In this document: piece by piece, positions 1 through 11,710 of the stretch
How positions within the stretch are numbered: position 1 is the first letter of the stretch
Layout of the letters: each line of letters starts with the position of its first letter
Assembly: GCA_022813625.1 (NCBI GenBank)
Contig: JAKLMB010000042.1
Coordinates: 62,001-126,000 of the forward strand
From: Aaosphaeria pasadenensis
Taxonomy: Eukaryota > Ascomycota > Dothideomycetes > Pleosporales
Length of the DNA stretch: 64,000 bases
Direction: 5' to 3'
The notes under the pieces: model-generated
Databases searched by the model: none
Told to the model about the DNA's origin: nothing
The model's input: only the letters and a program-made list of their open reading frames with translations
Made by a program: the position numbers and the translations under genes

Positions 1-475
1 GTTGTGATAATAGCCGAGATCCAGATTGGCTTTCATCAAAACAATACGTATTGATAAAACGACTCATCCAGGTTACACCAACTCTGCTTCTTCTAGATGT
101 TGAGGTGCATAGTGATTCTTTTCAGCATACCCTAAACCCAGATTGCCGCTTTGTCGCGTACGTTAGATTGCCGTTTGTACCTGCAGTCCAATCTAAATTT
201 GGCGTTTCTACTCGAAGCCAGTCGGCAATTCCCTTAGGACGCAACCATAGCATGTATCATAACATGCATAAATACGATTGACGTTGCAATCACTATACTC
301 TACATATTTCAAGTGCAGATCAAGACCCAATGCGATGCGCAATGCACCTCGCTGTTCCTTTTGCCGGGTCAAACTTGTATAACAAGACCAGCTCCCGATC
401 ATGGGATAATCCTACGCAGCCACGCTAGTCCGGACCGCCTGAATATATGCTTGAGCATCCCCAAGCTAGACACAG
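1..475. other. Upstream intergenic region, no gene seen
   Basis: This stretch precedes the Agd3-like gene. Only short open frames without family resemblance occur on either strand. It presumably holds the promoter and 5' leader of the downstream gene, but I see no motif I can defend. Confidence 0.5.
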
Positions 476-2678
476 ATGCCACTGAACATCAACATGGTTT
501 TCGCTTGGAAAGTGTCTATTAGTTTCCTTGCCTGCATTGCCACTCTCGGGGGACAAGCCTCTGCGGCTGTCACGGTCAATAGCACAATCCTCGTCATCGC
601 TCGGGAAGCAAATGCAACGATTTCAGGAACGGCCATTCTACAAGGCTACGGCATTCCATACCAGACCGTCGACGTTTCGCTACCAGGGGGCGGCTTTCCT
701 CAACTCAACTCAACTCCAAACGCTGGTAACTTTGGCGGAATAGTCATCGTAAGCGCACGGGAATACAAGGGCAGCGATGACTGGAAGGCTGTGTTGAAGG
801 AAAAGCAATGGAACGAGCTCTATAGCTACCAGGAAGCTTTTGGAGTTAGACTCGTGCGATTGAACTCTTGGCCAAGCAAAGAGTTCGGCGTGGAAGCAAC
901 CGGTGGAACGGTGAAGTCGGATCTCCCTGTCTCTATCTCTGATGCCAAAGATTTTGCGAGTGCGGGTCTAGTTGTGTAAGTATAGAGATGAAACAAAAGA
1001 CCAATGGCAAGACTGATGCAACACCTAGCGGAGCTCAAATGAGTACAGTAAATATCACCAAGTACCCAGCCAAAATCTCCGATATCTCACTGGCGTCCGA
1101 AATCGCACGATTCGAGGGCACAACCAAGACAACTGCAGCGGTCATCAATAGATTCCCATCTGGCCGCGAGCAACAAGTTTGGTTCTCTACATTCGACCCG
1201 AACTTTACTTCCTCAACAGTTCTTTCACATGCATGGGTCCAGTGGCTTACTCGTGGCCTCTACCTTGGATTCCGGCGTGTGTATTTCAACACACAGGTTG
1301 ATGATGTTTTTGTCATGACTGAGCTATACCCTGATTACAAGCAGTCGTATCGAATCAAGGCAGCCGATTTCAGCGAACATGTTGCTTGGATGAAGGAGAT
1401 CAATGCAAAGTTACCCGCGGGTTCCAATTATATCATTGAGCTTGGACACAACGGAAATGGTAATATCGAGGCCGCAGTTGAGAAGGATTACGACAATAAT
1501 CCTGCGAAATGCAAACCACAAGAAGGCGTCGATTACCCTGCCCAGACCGACGGACCGCCAGAATACATGAAGCCCATCGGTACCGGCAAAGACCTGTGGG
1601 ATAAAAAGTTCAAAGAGTATCAATGGACAAAGGCGTGCTCAGACCTGGACCCGCTAGAAACCTACTTTTCGGATAAGCAGAATATGAATGCGTATTTCCA
1701 TGTGTCGCATACCTTCACTCACGAAGACGAAACAAATGCGACTTACTCCGATGTTGTGAAAGAGATTTCATGGAATCAGGAATGGTTCAAAAGAATCGGG
1801 TTCACGGACGCGAAATCTTCTCCGTACTTTTCTCCCAATGGTCTCATACCCCCTGGTATCACTGGTCTTCACAATGGGGACGCTATCCGGGCCTGGCTAG
1901 AAAATGGGATTAAATTTGCAGTCGGTGACAATTCGCGCCCGATCCTGATGAATCGTGTCGATCGAAAATCAGACTTTCATCCAATTGTTACCAACGTCAA
2001 AGAAAATGGCTACGAGGGAGCTTATATTATCGGACGTTACGGAACATCGATCTACTATAATTGCGACCTGCCAAGTTGTGACAACGACGAATGGAAAGCT
2101 ATCGCGGGCGGTAAGGGCGACTTCCAAACCCAACTTGACTATGAAAGAGATGTGAACTCGAAATACCTCTTGGGGCTACGATGGGACCCGTAAGTAAATT
2201 TTGTACTAATAAATAGAGTAACGACTAATTACATTATGATAGGTATATGTTTCACCAGGCAAACATGCGAATTTCCGACACTCCAAAAGTGACTCTGCTG
2301 GGAAAGAATAAGAAGTGGTCGTTATTGATGGCTTGGACTGAGTCAGTCCTCGGCGAGGTGGTCAGGTTGACACAGTGGCCCATCATCACACTGAAGCATG
2401 ATGATGTAGCGAACGCCATCATCAACCGGAAGACGCGGGACGAATGTCTTCCCAATCTCAGCTATCAACTAAGTGATGACCGAAAGAGTATCACGGGTCT
2501 AACAGTTAATGCCAGGAACACAAAGTGTGCAACTGCATTGCCAGTCACGGTCCCTGGGAATGTTGTTTCAGATGCCGGCGCAACGAAGGAGCAGGTTGGG
2601 AAAGACCCGTTGACATTATGGGTTACCCTTGGTGGCAGTGCTAGGTCGTACAATCTTGGAAGTTCTATAAAATTGTAA
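476..2678 (+). CDS. agd3: Secreted Agd3-like polysaccharide deacetylase (CE18-type)
   Basis: Exons are 476-975, 1029-2189 and 2243-2678, giving 698 aa. Both introns are 53 bp and the frame is continuous across both junctions. The first ATG is followed by a second at 494, and either leaves a hydrophobic signal peptide ending near QASA. The protein resembles Agd3, the fungal enzyme that partly deacetylates the cell-surface exopolysaccharide galactosaminogalactan and so gives it the charge needed for adhesion. Deacetylase-type metal and catalytic motifs are visible: VDD (Asp258-Asp259) and HTFTHE (His394, His398). The N-terminal third would match the carbohydrate-binding part of the family. The usual galactosaminogalactan partners (glycosyltransferase, Ega3, Sph3, Uge3) are not in the visible neighbourhood, though the left flank is cut by the window edge. 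Family assignment is fairly secure; the natural substrate is inferred. Confidence 0.85.
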
Positions 2679-2875
2679 ATTCCCCTTGGATCTTTGCAGG
2701 ATCGTCGATAGTACATTTGGATTTTATGGTAATTTATTATCCATCTGATCGAAAGAGGTAATCTCATGCGCTTTGGTGTGCTGGGGTTGGTTGGAGATCC
2801 GATGCCGAGTTGAGGATGACGAGATATAAAACGTCCTGATTCAAATCAATTAGCAGTAGCTCACGACTGCAATTC

Positions 2876-4639
2876 TCAGAAAATTAGTAGTACTAGTACC
2901 TTCTGAAGCAAACTTTTGAGACCCTTCGCCCCGGCACTGCCAGTCGACTTGGCCGGTTTCTCATCTCCGGATTTTGAGTCTTCTTTTGGACCCTGCCCAA
3001 TTGCAAATTCGCCCTCAGCTTTCTTATTTTTCTTTTCTTTCTCTTTTCTCTTCTTTTCTAGTTTCTTTGTCTGCTTCTCCTTCTCCTTGAGAAGCTTCTT
3101 TTCCTGCTTCTTTTCCCTTTTTCGTTCTTTCTCTTCCTCATTTGGGGACTTCTTCGGATCTAGTGATTGGTGGATAATCTTTCCAGTGTCCTTATCCTCT
3201 GAGTGTGGCTTACGTTCTGTTGAGAACGGTTTCTCTTCACAATCCTTAGCCTCAATCAATGGTCTATTTACGGAATCATAGTCAGATTTTGAGGACCTAG
3301 GAGTCTCAACCCTTTCGCTATTGGGTCTTCCATCAATGTGTTCTCGAGTTTCATTTTTCTCGTTCTCCTGGCAGGAAGTGGATTGGGAGCGATTGTATTG
3401 CCATCGTCCCCCCGTAAATAGTGCTACGAGATCACCACTTGCGGCTGGATGATTGGGATCGGCATAGCGAGACCGAAATCGATGGGCTGGAAGCATCGTT
3501 CCCATGGGGTCGTCGGGGTGCTTCAGCTTTCGTCGCGCCTGTGATGTATCATCCAGGTAATCGTCGAGCCAGATCTCTGCACGACCAAAGGCATTTTGCT
3601 TTTTCTCGTTGTTCTCCTTTACAGTGTTGGTGGGACGGACGAGCGGTGCAGAGACATTCCAAGCGACTGCGCCACTATGGCTTCGAAGACTCTCGTTCAT
3701 TCCCTCCTCGAAGTCTTGGAAAGCTTTGTCTCTGAGCTGTTTCTGAGTGATGATCTGTTGGACATTTGAGAGCATACTGGGCTCCAGAGGTTTGCCTGCG
3801 CTAACCTTCAGATTTGCCATTGATGCATCATTATCCGGGCTCCAGACTACCACCATGCATTCTAGACCCATCGGCTTGAAGAATTCAGCGTTTACGATTC
3901 CAAGGAATTTGTTGGATTTATATCGGCTTTGAGCCTCCATGACTGCGTCGGTGGCATATTCGAGACCAAATCCGATCATGAGAGTTACCGGTTCGGATAC
4001 ACCGTAGTCAACGAAGCCGGCCAGGTTAATCGCTTGGAGGTATGGATTCGGTACGAGTGTAGCATTGAACGTATCGATGAAATCCAAAAACGTGTCCTCA
4101 TTGATTCCAGCCTGTGAAAGCATAGGCGAGTATGCTCGGACAAAACCACGGCTGCGGTCCTTGGGTCTTCGCTGGGGAAGAATCACCGGCAAAGTGAGCT
4201 CCGTTCGTTGAGTCATGTCTGCCTTGCGTCGTCTTAGAAACTCTCTTGCGTGGTCTTTTGAGTTCTTCTTCGAGTTGGCTTCCTGCTCAGCTTTATTTCC
4301 TTGACTAACTGTACTTTTGTCGCCGTCGTCCTGTGCCAATATTGCCTCGTTTGCATTGATTGGCGGACTTGTAGGGTTGCACTCATATTTCGGAAGCTCT
4401 GTTGTTTTGATTGCTTCTTTCAACTTTTTCTTCTCCTGGTTATGGTGTACAATTTCCGAGAAAAATCCAATGCTGGCTGCTGCAAATTGAAGAAGCTCTG
4501 TTGTGGAATTGTTCTTTCGATCTTTCGTTGCTATGGCATGGCTGACCCGCGTTCCCCGTGCTTGGGTAGCGTCCTCCACGTATTTTGAGGTCGCCTTCAG
4601 CGCTGCTTGTTTACCTGCTTCTGCTATTTTGGTCGCCAT
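2876..4639 (-). CDS. Conserved fungal protein of unknown function, Lys/Glu-rich C-terminus
   Basis: A single open frame of 587 aa starting with ATG at 4639. It resembles a family widespread in ascomycetes without known function. The middle (about residues 165-290) is the conserved core, with an RGFVRAYSP motif, a 'fldFidtfN'-like stretch and a hydrophobic segment around LAGFVDYGVSEPVTLMIGF. The C-terminal 130 residues are strongly charged, with runs of KEK/KKK likely to form a coiled coil or disordered tail. There is no signal peptide. It is convergent with the Agd3-like gene (198 bp between stops) and divergent from the lactonase gene. The last residues (VLVLLIF) are odd after a charged tail. 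A GTACTAGT donor followed by CTAAT lies exactly there, so a final short intron may have been missed. Confidence 0.7.
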   Translation of the reverse strand: MATKIAEAGKQAALKATSKYVEDATQARGTRVSHAIATKDRKNNSTTELLQFAAASIGFFSEIVHHNQEKKKLKEAIKTTELPKYECNPTSPPINANEAILAQDDGDKSTVSQGNKAEQEANSKKNSKDHAREFLRRRKADMTQRTELTLPVILPQRRPKDRSRGFVRAYSPMLSQAGINEDTFLDFIDTFNATLVPNPYLQAINLAGFVDYGVSEPVTLMIGFGLEYATDAVMEAQSRYKSNKFLGIVNAEFFKPMGLECMVVVWSPDNDASMANLKVSAGKPLEPSMLSNVQQIITQKQLRDKAFQDFEEGMNESLRSHSGAVAWNVSAPLVRPTNTVKENNEKKQNAFGRAEIWLDDYLDDTSQARRKLKHPDDPMGTMLPAHRFRSRYADPNHPAASGDLVALFTGGRWQYNRSQSTSCQENEKNETREHIDGRPNSERVETPRSSKSDYDSVNRPLIEAKDCEEKPFSTERKPHSEDKDTGKIIHQSLDPKKSPNEEEKERKREKKQEKKLLKEKEKQTKKLEKKRKEKEKKNKKAEGEFAIGQGPKEDSKSGDEKPAKSTGSAGAKGLKSLLQKVLVLLIF

Positions 4640-5415
4640 TAATCCCCGCCCAGAACCAGCTCAAAGTAGCGAGATATAGGCTTGCAGGCCAAAGGAAAGG
4701 AAAGGGTTGTGGAAGTTGAGATATGTCTGGAGATGCCTGATTGACCTGTTGAGATAATCACCAGGGCTGGGAGATGGCGTGAGCTATATAGTCCATCATC
4801 GGCAAAGGCTGGAATGAATGTGATATATTTACTACATAAAGAAAAATAAAAAGACAGACATGTAGCCGCGATCAAAGTCGCGCCTAAACTTGGCGAAGGA
4901 TGCAACCGCGGATTGGCGCCTAGGCATGTTATCATCAGTAGCCATGACGAAGACGTATCAAAGTTGTTGGACTATGATGAGACCGAAGATCATCCTGTAA
5001 CAAGGAAAAGGCAGAGAAGGTTGGAGCACAAGCACTTTTAGGTCGAGGATGATAGTTATGCCATGTCAATTGGGCGTTGTAAGTGCAGTATATAGGGAAC
5101 TAGATGGGCATCTAGGTTCTTAAAAATGATTGTACCGTGCCTCTTACCAGGGGTCGTTACTCGCAGATAGAAGGACATGGACACCAATATGAGCTGGACT
5201 TGGTACGGGGTGAGTGTAAAATGCGGGTGGCCGATGCGTCATAGCACATGGCTTAGCAGAATGTAGTGCCTCGCAACATCGGACCCTTCGGAGACTGACC
5301 GACGGCCAATGTGGACCTTTCCAATGCTTGTTGGCTAGCCAAGATGTGACGTTCTTCAAAAAAAGAGTTTAATCTGGTTGTACAAGCTGTTGTTTGATCC
5401 CATTAACGTGCCATA
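4640..5415. promoter_or_regulatory. Divergent promoter region of the unknown protein and the lactonase
   Basis: This 776-bp space separates two genes transcribed away from each other. It contains no convincing open frame. At 5299-5305 there is an everted CGG pair (CCG-N-CGG) directly followed by a CCAAT box (5306-5310), about 110 bp before the lactonase ATG. Zn2Cys6 proteins bind CGG triplets, so this could be a regulator site, but one short motif proves little. Confidence 0.35.
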
Positions 5416-6462
5416 ATGAACTTTTATCCTCCGCCACCGATCATCACTGCTGAACTCTACGTTCGCATCCCGGATGAAATAAGGTACGGCCCGTTGTTGG
5501 TTGAGTACTGTCGTCTTTGTGTGTTCTGGTAACTGAATAATGGTTTTGTACAGATGCAGAGATCGGGAATCGGAATGGCGAGGTGGTTTCAGCCGGCCAT
5601 TCCAGAATATCTTCCTTGAAGGTCCTGTCTACACGACTTCAGGTGATCTTTATGTCGTGGATGTTCCATACGGTCGTATCTTGCGCATAGACGCAGAGAA
5701 AAAAGTTACAGTCGAAGCAGAGTGGGATGGAGAGCCAAATGGATTAGCAGTGGATTCTGAAGGGAACATAGCCATTGCGGATTACAAGCAGGTAAGGCAT
5801 GAAGATAGACTCAATATTACGCATAGCTAATCCGGCTGTAGGGTATATTGTCGCTGCAGCCAGGTTCTACTACAGTTACTGGCCTGTTGAAAAGAAAGAA
5901 TTTGGAAAGGTTTAAAGGCCCTAATGACCTAATCTATGATTCAAAGGGCAATCTGTATTTCACGGATCAAGGTCAAACAGGCATGACTGATCAAACGGGC
6001 CGTGTCTACCGTCTGTCACCAGATGGGAAATTAGATACCTTATTAGACAACGGCATCAGTCCAAACGGGCTGGTGTTGTCACCAAACGAGAAAGCACTGT
6101 TCGTTGCCATGACTCGATCGAACGCAGTCTGGAGGTTGCCACTCCATGAGGACGGCACTACCAGTAAGGTTGGGTTGTTTTTCCAGAGTTTTGGCACTGC
6201 TGGACCTGATGGATTGGCAATGGATGAGGAGGGCAATTTGTTCGTCTGCCATCCTAGCCTTGGATCTGTCTTCGTAGTAAATCCAGATGGAACACCCAAA
6301 GCAAGAATAGTGTCTGGTACGGATGGAATCAATCTCACCAATTGTTGCTTCGGGGGACCGGAAGGGCAGACATTGTTCATCACGGATAGTCTCGAAGGAA
6401 ACATCCAGTGTGTGGAGTGGCATTGCAAAGGCGCTGTACAAATTCCGAAAGTGAAAAGGTAA
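5416..6462 (+). CDS. SMP-30/gluconolactonase family lactonase
   Basis: Exons 5416-5483, 5554-5791 and 5842-6462 give 308 aa, the usual size for the family. SMP-30 proteins are six-bladed beta-propellers that hydrolyse sugar-acid lactones using one divalent metal ion. The typical metal-site segments are visible: FLEGPVY (Glu), GEPNGLAVD (Asn), GPNDLIYD and GPDGLAMD (Asp), each at the start of a propeller blade. There is no signal peptide, so it is probably cytosolic. The next gene downstream is a Zn2Cys6 regulator on the same strand, then a D-2-hydroxyacid dehydrogenase. This suggests a step in sugar-acid breakdown such as opening a galactono-, glucono- or rhamnono-lactone. The exact lactone cannot be told from sequence. 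Confidence 0.85.
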
Positions 6463-6763
6463 CAGTGATTAGAATTAGACCATCAATCAATTAATATTTA
6501 TTGTTACGAGTATCCGTATGAGCAGAAACAATGGTGGAGACGGCTTGTACCATTTGCGGGGTTGATGAATTGGGGCTGGGGATTTGGGGGGATTGGCGGC
6601 TGCACTACGATTCCTAGGGAGACGCTAACACGTTCGCCGTGAAAGGCCCATTCTCTACAAATTTCTTCTCCAACATTTCACCCACCCGCTTCATTCATCT
6701 TCTCTTAATTATCATCGATTCAGGTACTTAAATTGATGTCTCAGACAGGGCCTACAGCATGCC

Positions 6764-9009
6764 ATGTCGGAGGAACGCGATACTCAAATTCCCGCTTGTC
6801 AGAAATGTAAGCTGCGCAAGGTGCGCTGCGACCGACGGGCTCCAAAATGTGGCAACTGTACGAAAGCAAATATCGCATGCATAATAGTGGACCATATTAC
6901 AGGCCAAAGCTATTCGCGTCAGTACATTGCCGGCTTGGAGGATCGGGAAAGAGAGCTACGTGAACGTGTACACCAGTCAGGGCCTGTGGGCGAGCGATCA
7001 TCCGTAACAGAGAGCTCATCCGCCCAAGTCAGATCTGACGCGGCTGAGAGCACTCCTGTTGATCATCCTACTGGCGGTACTGCGACGTCACATAACGGAT
7101 TTGTTGGCGATGGAAGCGGTCTTGGGTAAGGAAGGGTATTTATTTATCATTGGCAGAATAGTATTTGCTTACTCTCGTTAGATTTTTGCACATAATATTG
7201 TCTGATTCAAGATGGTTGCATCATCGAGCGCGGATTCTTCATCAACTTGCCAACCGGCCTCGTATCACAAGACCTCAACACACACCAAACAGCCTTCCTC
7301 CCATGGACGAAGCGCAAGAGCTTATTGACAATTAGTATGAAAATGGTCTTTGCTCCATTAGGCTTTTACTGATACTACGTTGCAGCCTCGTTCGATTTCA
7401 TAAGAGCCATGCCTTTTTACTTCGTAAAGATATTCTAGATATATTTTCTCGAGTCTATGCGCCATCTACACCGTCTTCCATGCCGCCAAATGGCATTGCT
7501 TCTGCACAGGATTACTTCCGAATATTCATGATCTTTGCCGTCAGCTCAACGACACGCTATCGTCTGGGCATTTCGGCTGAGCATCCATACGGTTATTTTC
7601 TTGCTGCTAAGAAATATCTTAGTGAGGTACCGTTAATCAAAGACATAGATGGTATCCAGAACTTGTTACTCGTTACACGATTTGGTATGTACTATCATAT
7701 TGGTACCTCCATCTGGGAATTGTCATATCTATGTATGCGTCAATGCATTGAATGGCGCCTTCATGTCCCCTCAGATCAAGTAGTCGATGCTATGAAAGAG
7801 CAACACCATCGGAGAATCTTTTGGGAATGCTATGCATTGGACCGGTACAGTTCTGGAATATTAGGTCGCCCATTCGCCATTCGGGAATCCGAAGCCACCG
7901 TGCCACTTCCTGTCGATGTTGACGATGCGACAATTATAAATTCCCGCCCCGCCTGTCTAAGTACCATACAGAACGCATCCTCTTCTCACCCAACGGAATT
8001 GTCTTGCTTTGTCTTCCATGTCAAGCTTCGCAGGATTAGCTCTCGCATTCACTCCACCTTTTATCGTGGCCGAGCCCCTCACACAAAGCCTGGGAATGAA
8101 GGAGTGAAGGCTACAGAGTTCAAAACAATCGGACACATATACACTGCCTTTTCCGATTTTCATAGAGAGCTCGAAGCTTGGCGGCGGACAGCCCCGGTCT
8201 TTCTTGTGCCTCGTACACTCTATGAATACACCGAGTGGAATGATTTCCTGTATGAGAAGGATCGTCTACTCCTGGCGAGAGGAGCGATGCATAATGTTTC
8301 TTCTCGGCCATATTCTGTTGGGGGTGTTACCAAGGAGATACTGACAGCCTGCTATGTCTCCGCGACACGCGTCATCTGCCTGTATGCCGATCTTATGGGT
8401 AAAGGTATCATTACTTGGACCAGAAGTTATTTCCAGGTCATGTTCACGGCTGGACTGACTGTGATTTACTGTCTGAGTTTAGAGGTTCTCAAAGGTCCGA
8501 CTGAGCCTGAAGTCAGCCAGAGGGATCCTCTGGAGACGCTTATGACGTGCAGCAAAGTGCTTGCATTCTTCAAAGAAAAGATGCCGGATGCTGGCCCCTT
8601 CGCCGTAGTCTTCGATGCGTTGAAGGATGAGTGTACGAAAGATCGTTCCGTGGACCTTCCCTTGACAACCAGCTCAGAAGTCAATGAGGGCGAGCAACTA
8701 CACGCACGGTCTCATTCACAAGCATTTGACCATGGAGATATACATCCAAACCAATTCACCTTCGCTCCTCCCTCCAATGTCGGCCCTTATGAAAACCCCC
8801 TCGTGAATACTGGGAGCAGTACGAACGTTGATCATTTTAATTTTCAAGAAACTAGCGAAATGCTCCCATACAATGAGCACTCTGACCAGAGTATGAATCT
8901 AGGATTGACAGGTGATATGATGCAACACCTCGAGGCTGGGATGGAGGATTACGCATGGGGCTCTATTAATATGGATTTATCATTTTGGGATCAAATGTCA
9001 TTCGAATGA
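6764..9009 (+). CDS. Zn2Cys6 fungal-specific transcription factor (cluster regulator candidate 1)
   Basis: Exons 6764-7125, 7182-7334 and 7386-9009 give 712 aa. Residues 12-39 form a complete binuclear zinc cluster (Cys-x2-Cys-x6-Cys-x6-Cys-x2-Cys-x6-Cys) with the basic KLRKVRCDRR core. The second part carries the fungal-specific transcription factor middle homology region, with the typical 'RRIFWECYALDRYSS.ILGRP' segment. The C-terminus is acidic and rich in Asn, Gln and Met, compatible with an activation region. It lies between the SMP-30 lactonase (same strand, 301 bp after its stop) and the convergent D-2-hydroxyacid dehydrogenase (31 bp between stops). It is therefore a good candidate for a pathway-specific activator of the local genes. 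That role is inferred from position. Confidence 0.88.
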
Positions 9010-9040
9010 AACACATTTCTATTGGTTGACTGTAACATTA

Positions 9041-10079
9041 CTACAATTGCCTGGTGACCTTGACATAGTCCCATAGTCGATCCACCGCCGCCTTCGCTGT
9101 TTCCATCTGTGTTTGACTGGTTGCAGCGCCCACATGCGGTGTGCTTACCACCCTTCCAGTCTCCCACAATGCACCATATTTTTCCTTCGTGGGAGGTTCT
9201 TGCTCGTGACAATCTAAGCCTGCACCCCAAATGAGCTTATCCTTTAATGCTCGTTCTAAATCTGCTTCGTTGACAATGCCGCCTCTTGCTGTGTTGATTA
9301 TGATAGCATTTCGCTTCATGGTAGAAAATTGTTCATATCCAATGAGGTTTCGTGTTTGTGGTAGCAATGGAATGTGGAGGGTAACTATGTCCGACTTCTC
9401 GAGCAGTGATTCTAGTTTCTCGGCGCGGGTGTGCTCGATATCTGACCAGGCATCCTTGGGAAGAAAAGGGTCATACGCGATGACGTTACAGCCCAAACCT
9501 CTTTGGAAGATCTTCGCCACCCGGTGTCCAATATTTCCCATGCCTACAATTCCGATAGTCTTATTGCTGATGATTAGGCCAGAGCAAGTCTCCTTTGGAA
9601 CAGGTTTTCCATGACTCTGTGATGTGGTGATGCGGCTGACTTCGCGTGCCACAGACATAGTGAGTGTCAAGACGGTTTCTGCAACCGCTTGTGCGTTGAC
9701 TCCAGGAGTGTTGAAAATCTTGATTCCTCTTTCTTTGCATGCTGCCTCATCAATCTTATCAATACCTTAGGAGTGTTAGAGTAAGTCTAGCTGTAATGCG
9801 TTTCCATATCTTACCAACTCCCTGCTTTCCTATCGCCTTGAGGTTTGGACATGACGCGACGTCCTTGGCAGTTAAGTACGAACCCCTAATGAGGAGGTAT
9901 TCTGCATTTTCTCTCCATTGTGCATGCTTTGGATCTGAAGGAATTATGGCATTGAATAAGTTCTGCGCATGTTCAACCGCTTCGGGATGAAAAGTGTCAA
10001 GTAGATACACTGTTGGCTTCTCGATCGTTGCAGGAGGGGAAGCAACAACAGAGTCAATTTCGATACGCGCAGGAGCCAT
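9041..10079 (-). CDS. D-isomer-specific 2-hydroxyacid dehydrogenase
   Basis: Exons (minus strand) 10079-9815 and 9765-9041 with a 49-bp intron give 329 aa. The Rossmann nucleotide-binding motif GMGNIG lies at about residues 163-168. The three catalytic residues of the family are present: Arg249 (NTARGG), Glu276 (DCHEQEP) and His299 (STPHVGAAT). The fold is that of NAD(P)-dependent phosphoglycerate, glyoxylate or 2-keto-gulonate reductases, which reduce a 2-keto acid to a D-2-hydroxy acid or the reverse. It lacks the C-terminal ACT domain of serine-pathway phosphoglycerate dehydrogenases. Next to a lactonase and sugar transporters, a role in sugar-acid catabolism is more likely than serine synthesis. 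It is convergent with the regulator gene, and its promoter faces the transporter gene 2 kb away. Confidence 0.87.
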
Positions 10080-10841
10080 ATTGACAAGTTTTTATGATAA
10101 ATAATCTGAAGTGATTGTTAGGGAGTAGTTCACGGTTAGCATGGGGAAATCAAATCCTGCTTATACCTTTGGGCTCAGACACCTGCAGCTTCCATGGTCC
10201 CCGTACACAGCCGGGCCTTCGGCCAACATTTTACCAATCACTGTCGCCTTCGAGGAGATAATCCCGATTTGCTGAAAGACGTGCACGGATGAAGAGAAAC
10301 GGCTGCGCATACAATTCACTTCGGTCTTGTCGGGGGTTTGTCGGAGGGGACCCGAAAGGCTCCATTGCCCCTGACTCTTCGATCACACCGTCGGCCTTTT
10401 TAAAAATGGTTTTCATGAGATGCCCGAGACTCTGCCGATTGTGAAAGGATGCAAAAATATTCATGATGGATATGTCTCGCATATTTCTCGAGGCATGGCG
10501 AAGGAGTCTTGTCACTTTCATCTTGATGTGGTTCTGTTAGCTGTCGTTATCCCATATATTCGGACTTCCACATCATATGCAGTTGTAAACAAGAACGGAA
10601 ACTATCCCCCGTGTAGAAACTCATTGTGAAATTTCCTCGTTCATTCACTTATTCCAAGTGAACATGTTCAGGTACGCAATGGAAAGTCAGTTGTGCGAGA
10701 ACATGCAGGAAAGAATCGCGTCATATCGATATGCATCGACTCCAACCGATATTGTGATGATCTATCATGAGATAAGCTTATACGATTGTACGTTAGGCTC
10801 CTCTTTACCCACCAGCTACAGGACTCCGGATTGCCCCCGAC

Positions 10842-11105
10842 TTGGGGTGGCTATTGATATTCTCTCCACCCTTGAGACTCGAGAATCCTGAGTTAGTAGG
10901 TCCGAACCTTCAACATGTAACTGATCGTAATCAAAAAGCAGAAATGGGGTTTTTCATGAAAGGTGTGCATGCTGGAAATTGGTCGTTCAATGAGGAATGG
11001 AACGAGGCACATGGTCGTCCTCTTGCGATCGTTGGTCAAGAAACATGCGGAATGACTGTGACTCGCAATTTCTTTAAAGGTTATTCTTTCTTCATTACAA
11101 TCTAA
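10842..11105 (+). pseudogene. Protein-like orphan segment, possible decayed exon
   Basis: This open frame encodes a stretch (from about 10872) of normal amino-acid composition including EMGFFMKG, NWSFNEEWNEAHGRPL and GQETCGMTVTRNFF. It reads like part of a real enzyme rather than chance translation. I could not assign it to a family, and I could not connect it by splicing to other coding segments in the gap. A donor-like sequence follows near the end, but no plausible partner exon is seen. It may be a gene remnant, a small unrecognised gene, or chance. Confidence 0.2.
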
Positions 11106-11710
11106 GTATGTCTTCATTACATTTCTAAAGTTTGATATACCAATTCCTGGTGATCAAACTATGTGTCAGTATTCTGGAATCACTCAAGTCAACCCGTGTA
11201 CAAGATCCCCTGACAAATACCATGCACATAAATACTACCATTGAAACGCCGAAGGGCAACTACTCTCGTCAACAGATGCATACAGCTAAGTAGTATCATA
11301 AGTAGGTACATTTGCATGCCTTCAAAGAAATGATGTGCTTATCCTTACTGAATCTTCAAACAATGCTGGTCGGACCCTGAACATTCTACCTCCACATTTC
11401 CGTATCCAGAGATTGAGGATATGACTAAGAAATTCTTGTCACAATTATAAGTGGCTATTTATACTATCTAAAGTAAAATAGTGTATGAGAGAGTAGTGTT
11501 TAGATATATGTAAAGACGCTCTCATATTATCGGAACTTTACGATTAGGGCTCATTCATCATGTTGCGTCAATTGCTCCAGCATCGCACCATATGGCAGAA
11601 CTGCGGTCCTCGATCAAACTTATTTACATACCTCCAAAAGATCCGTTGTCCAAAAAGTCTTCCACCTCATCATCTCAACCTCGGTAGATTTGTCCGATTT
11701 CAGTACGAGC

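Noticed and set aside
988..1028. Alternative start of the Agd3-like protein at the ATG at 988
   Set aside because: This ATG lies inside the first intron. Splicing 975 to 1029 joins the signal-peptide exon to the catalytic part in frame.
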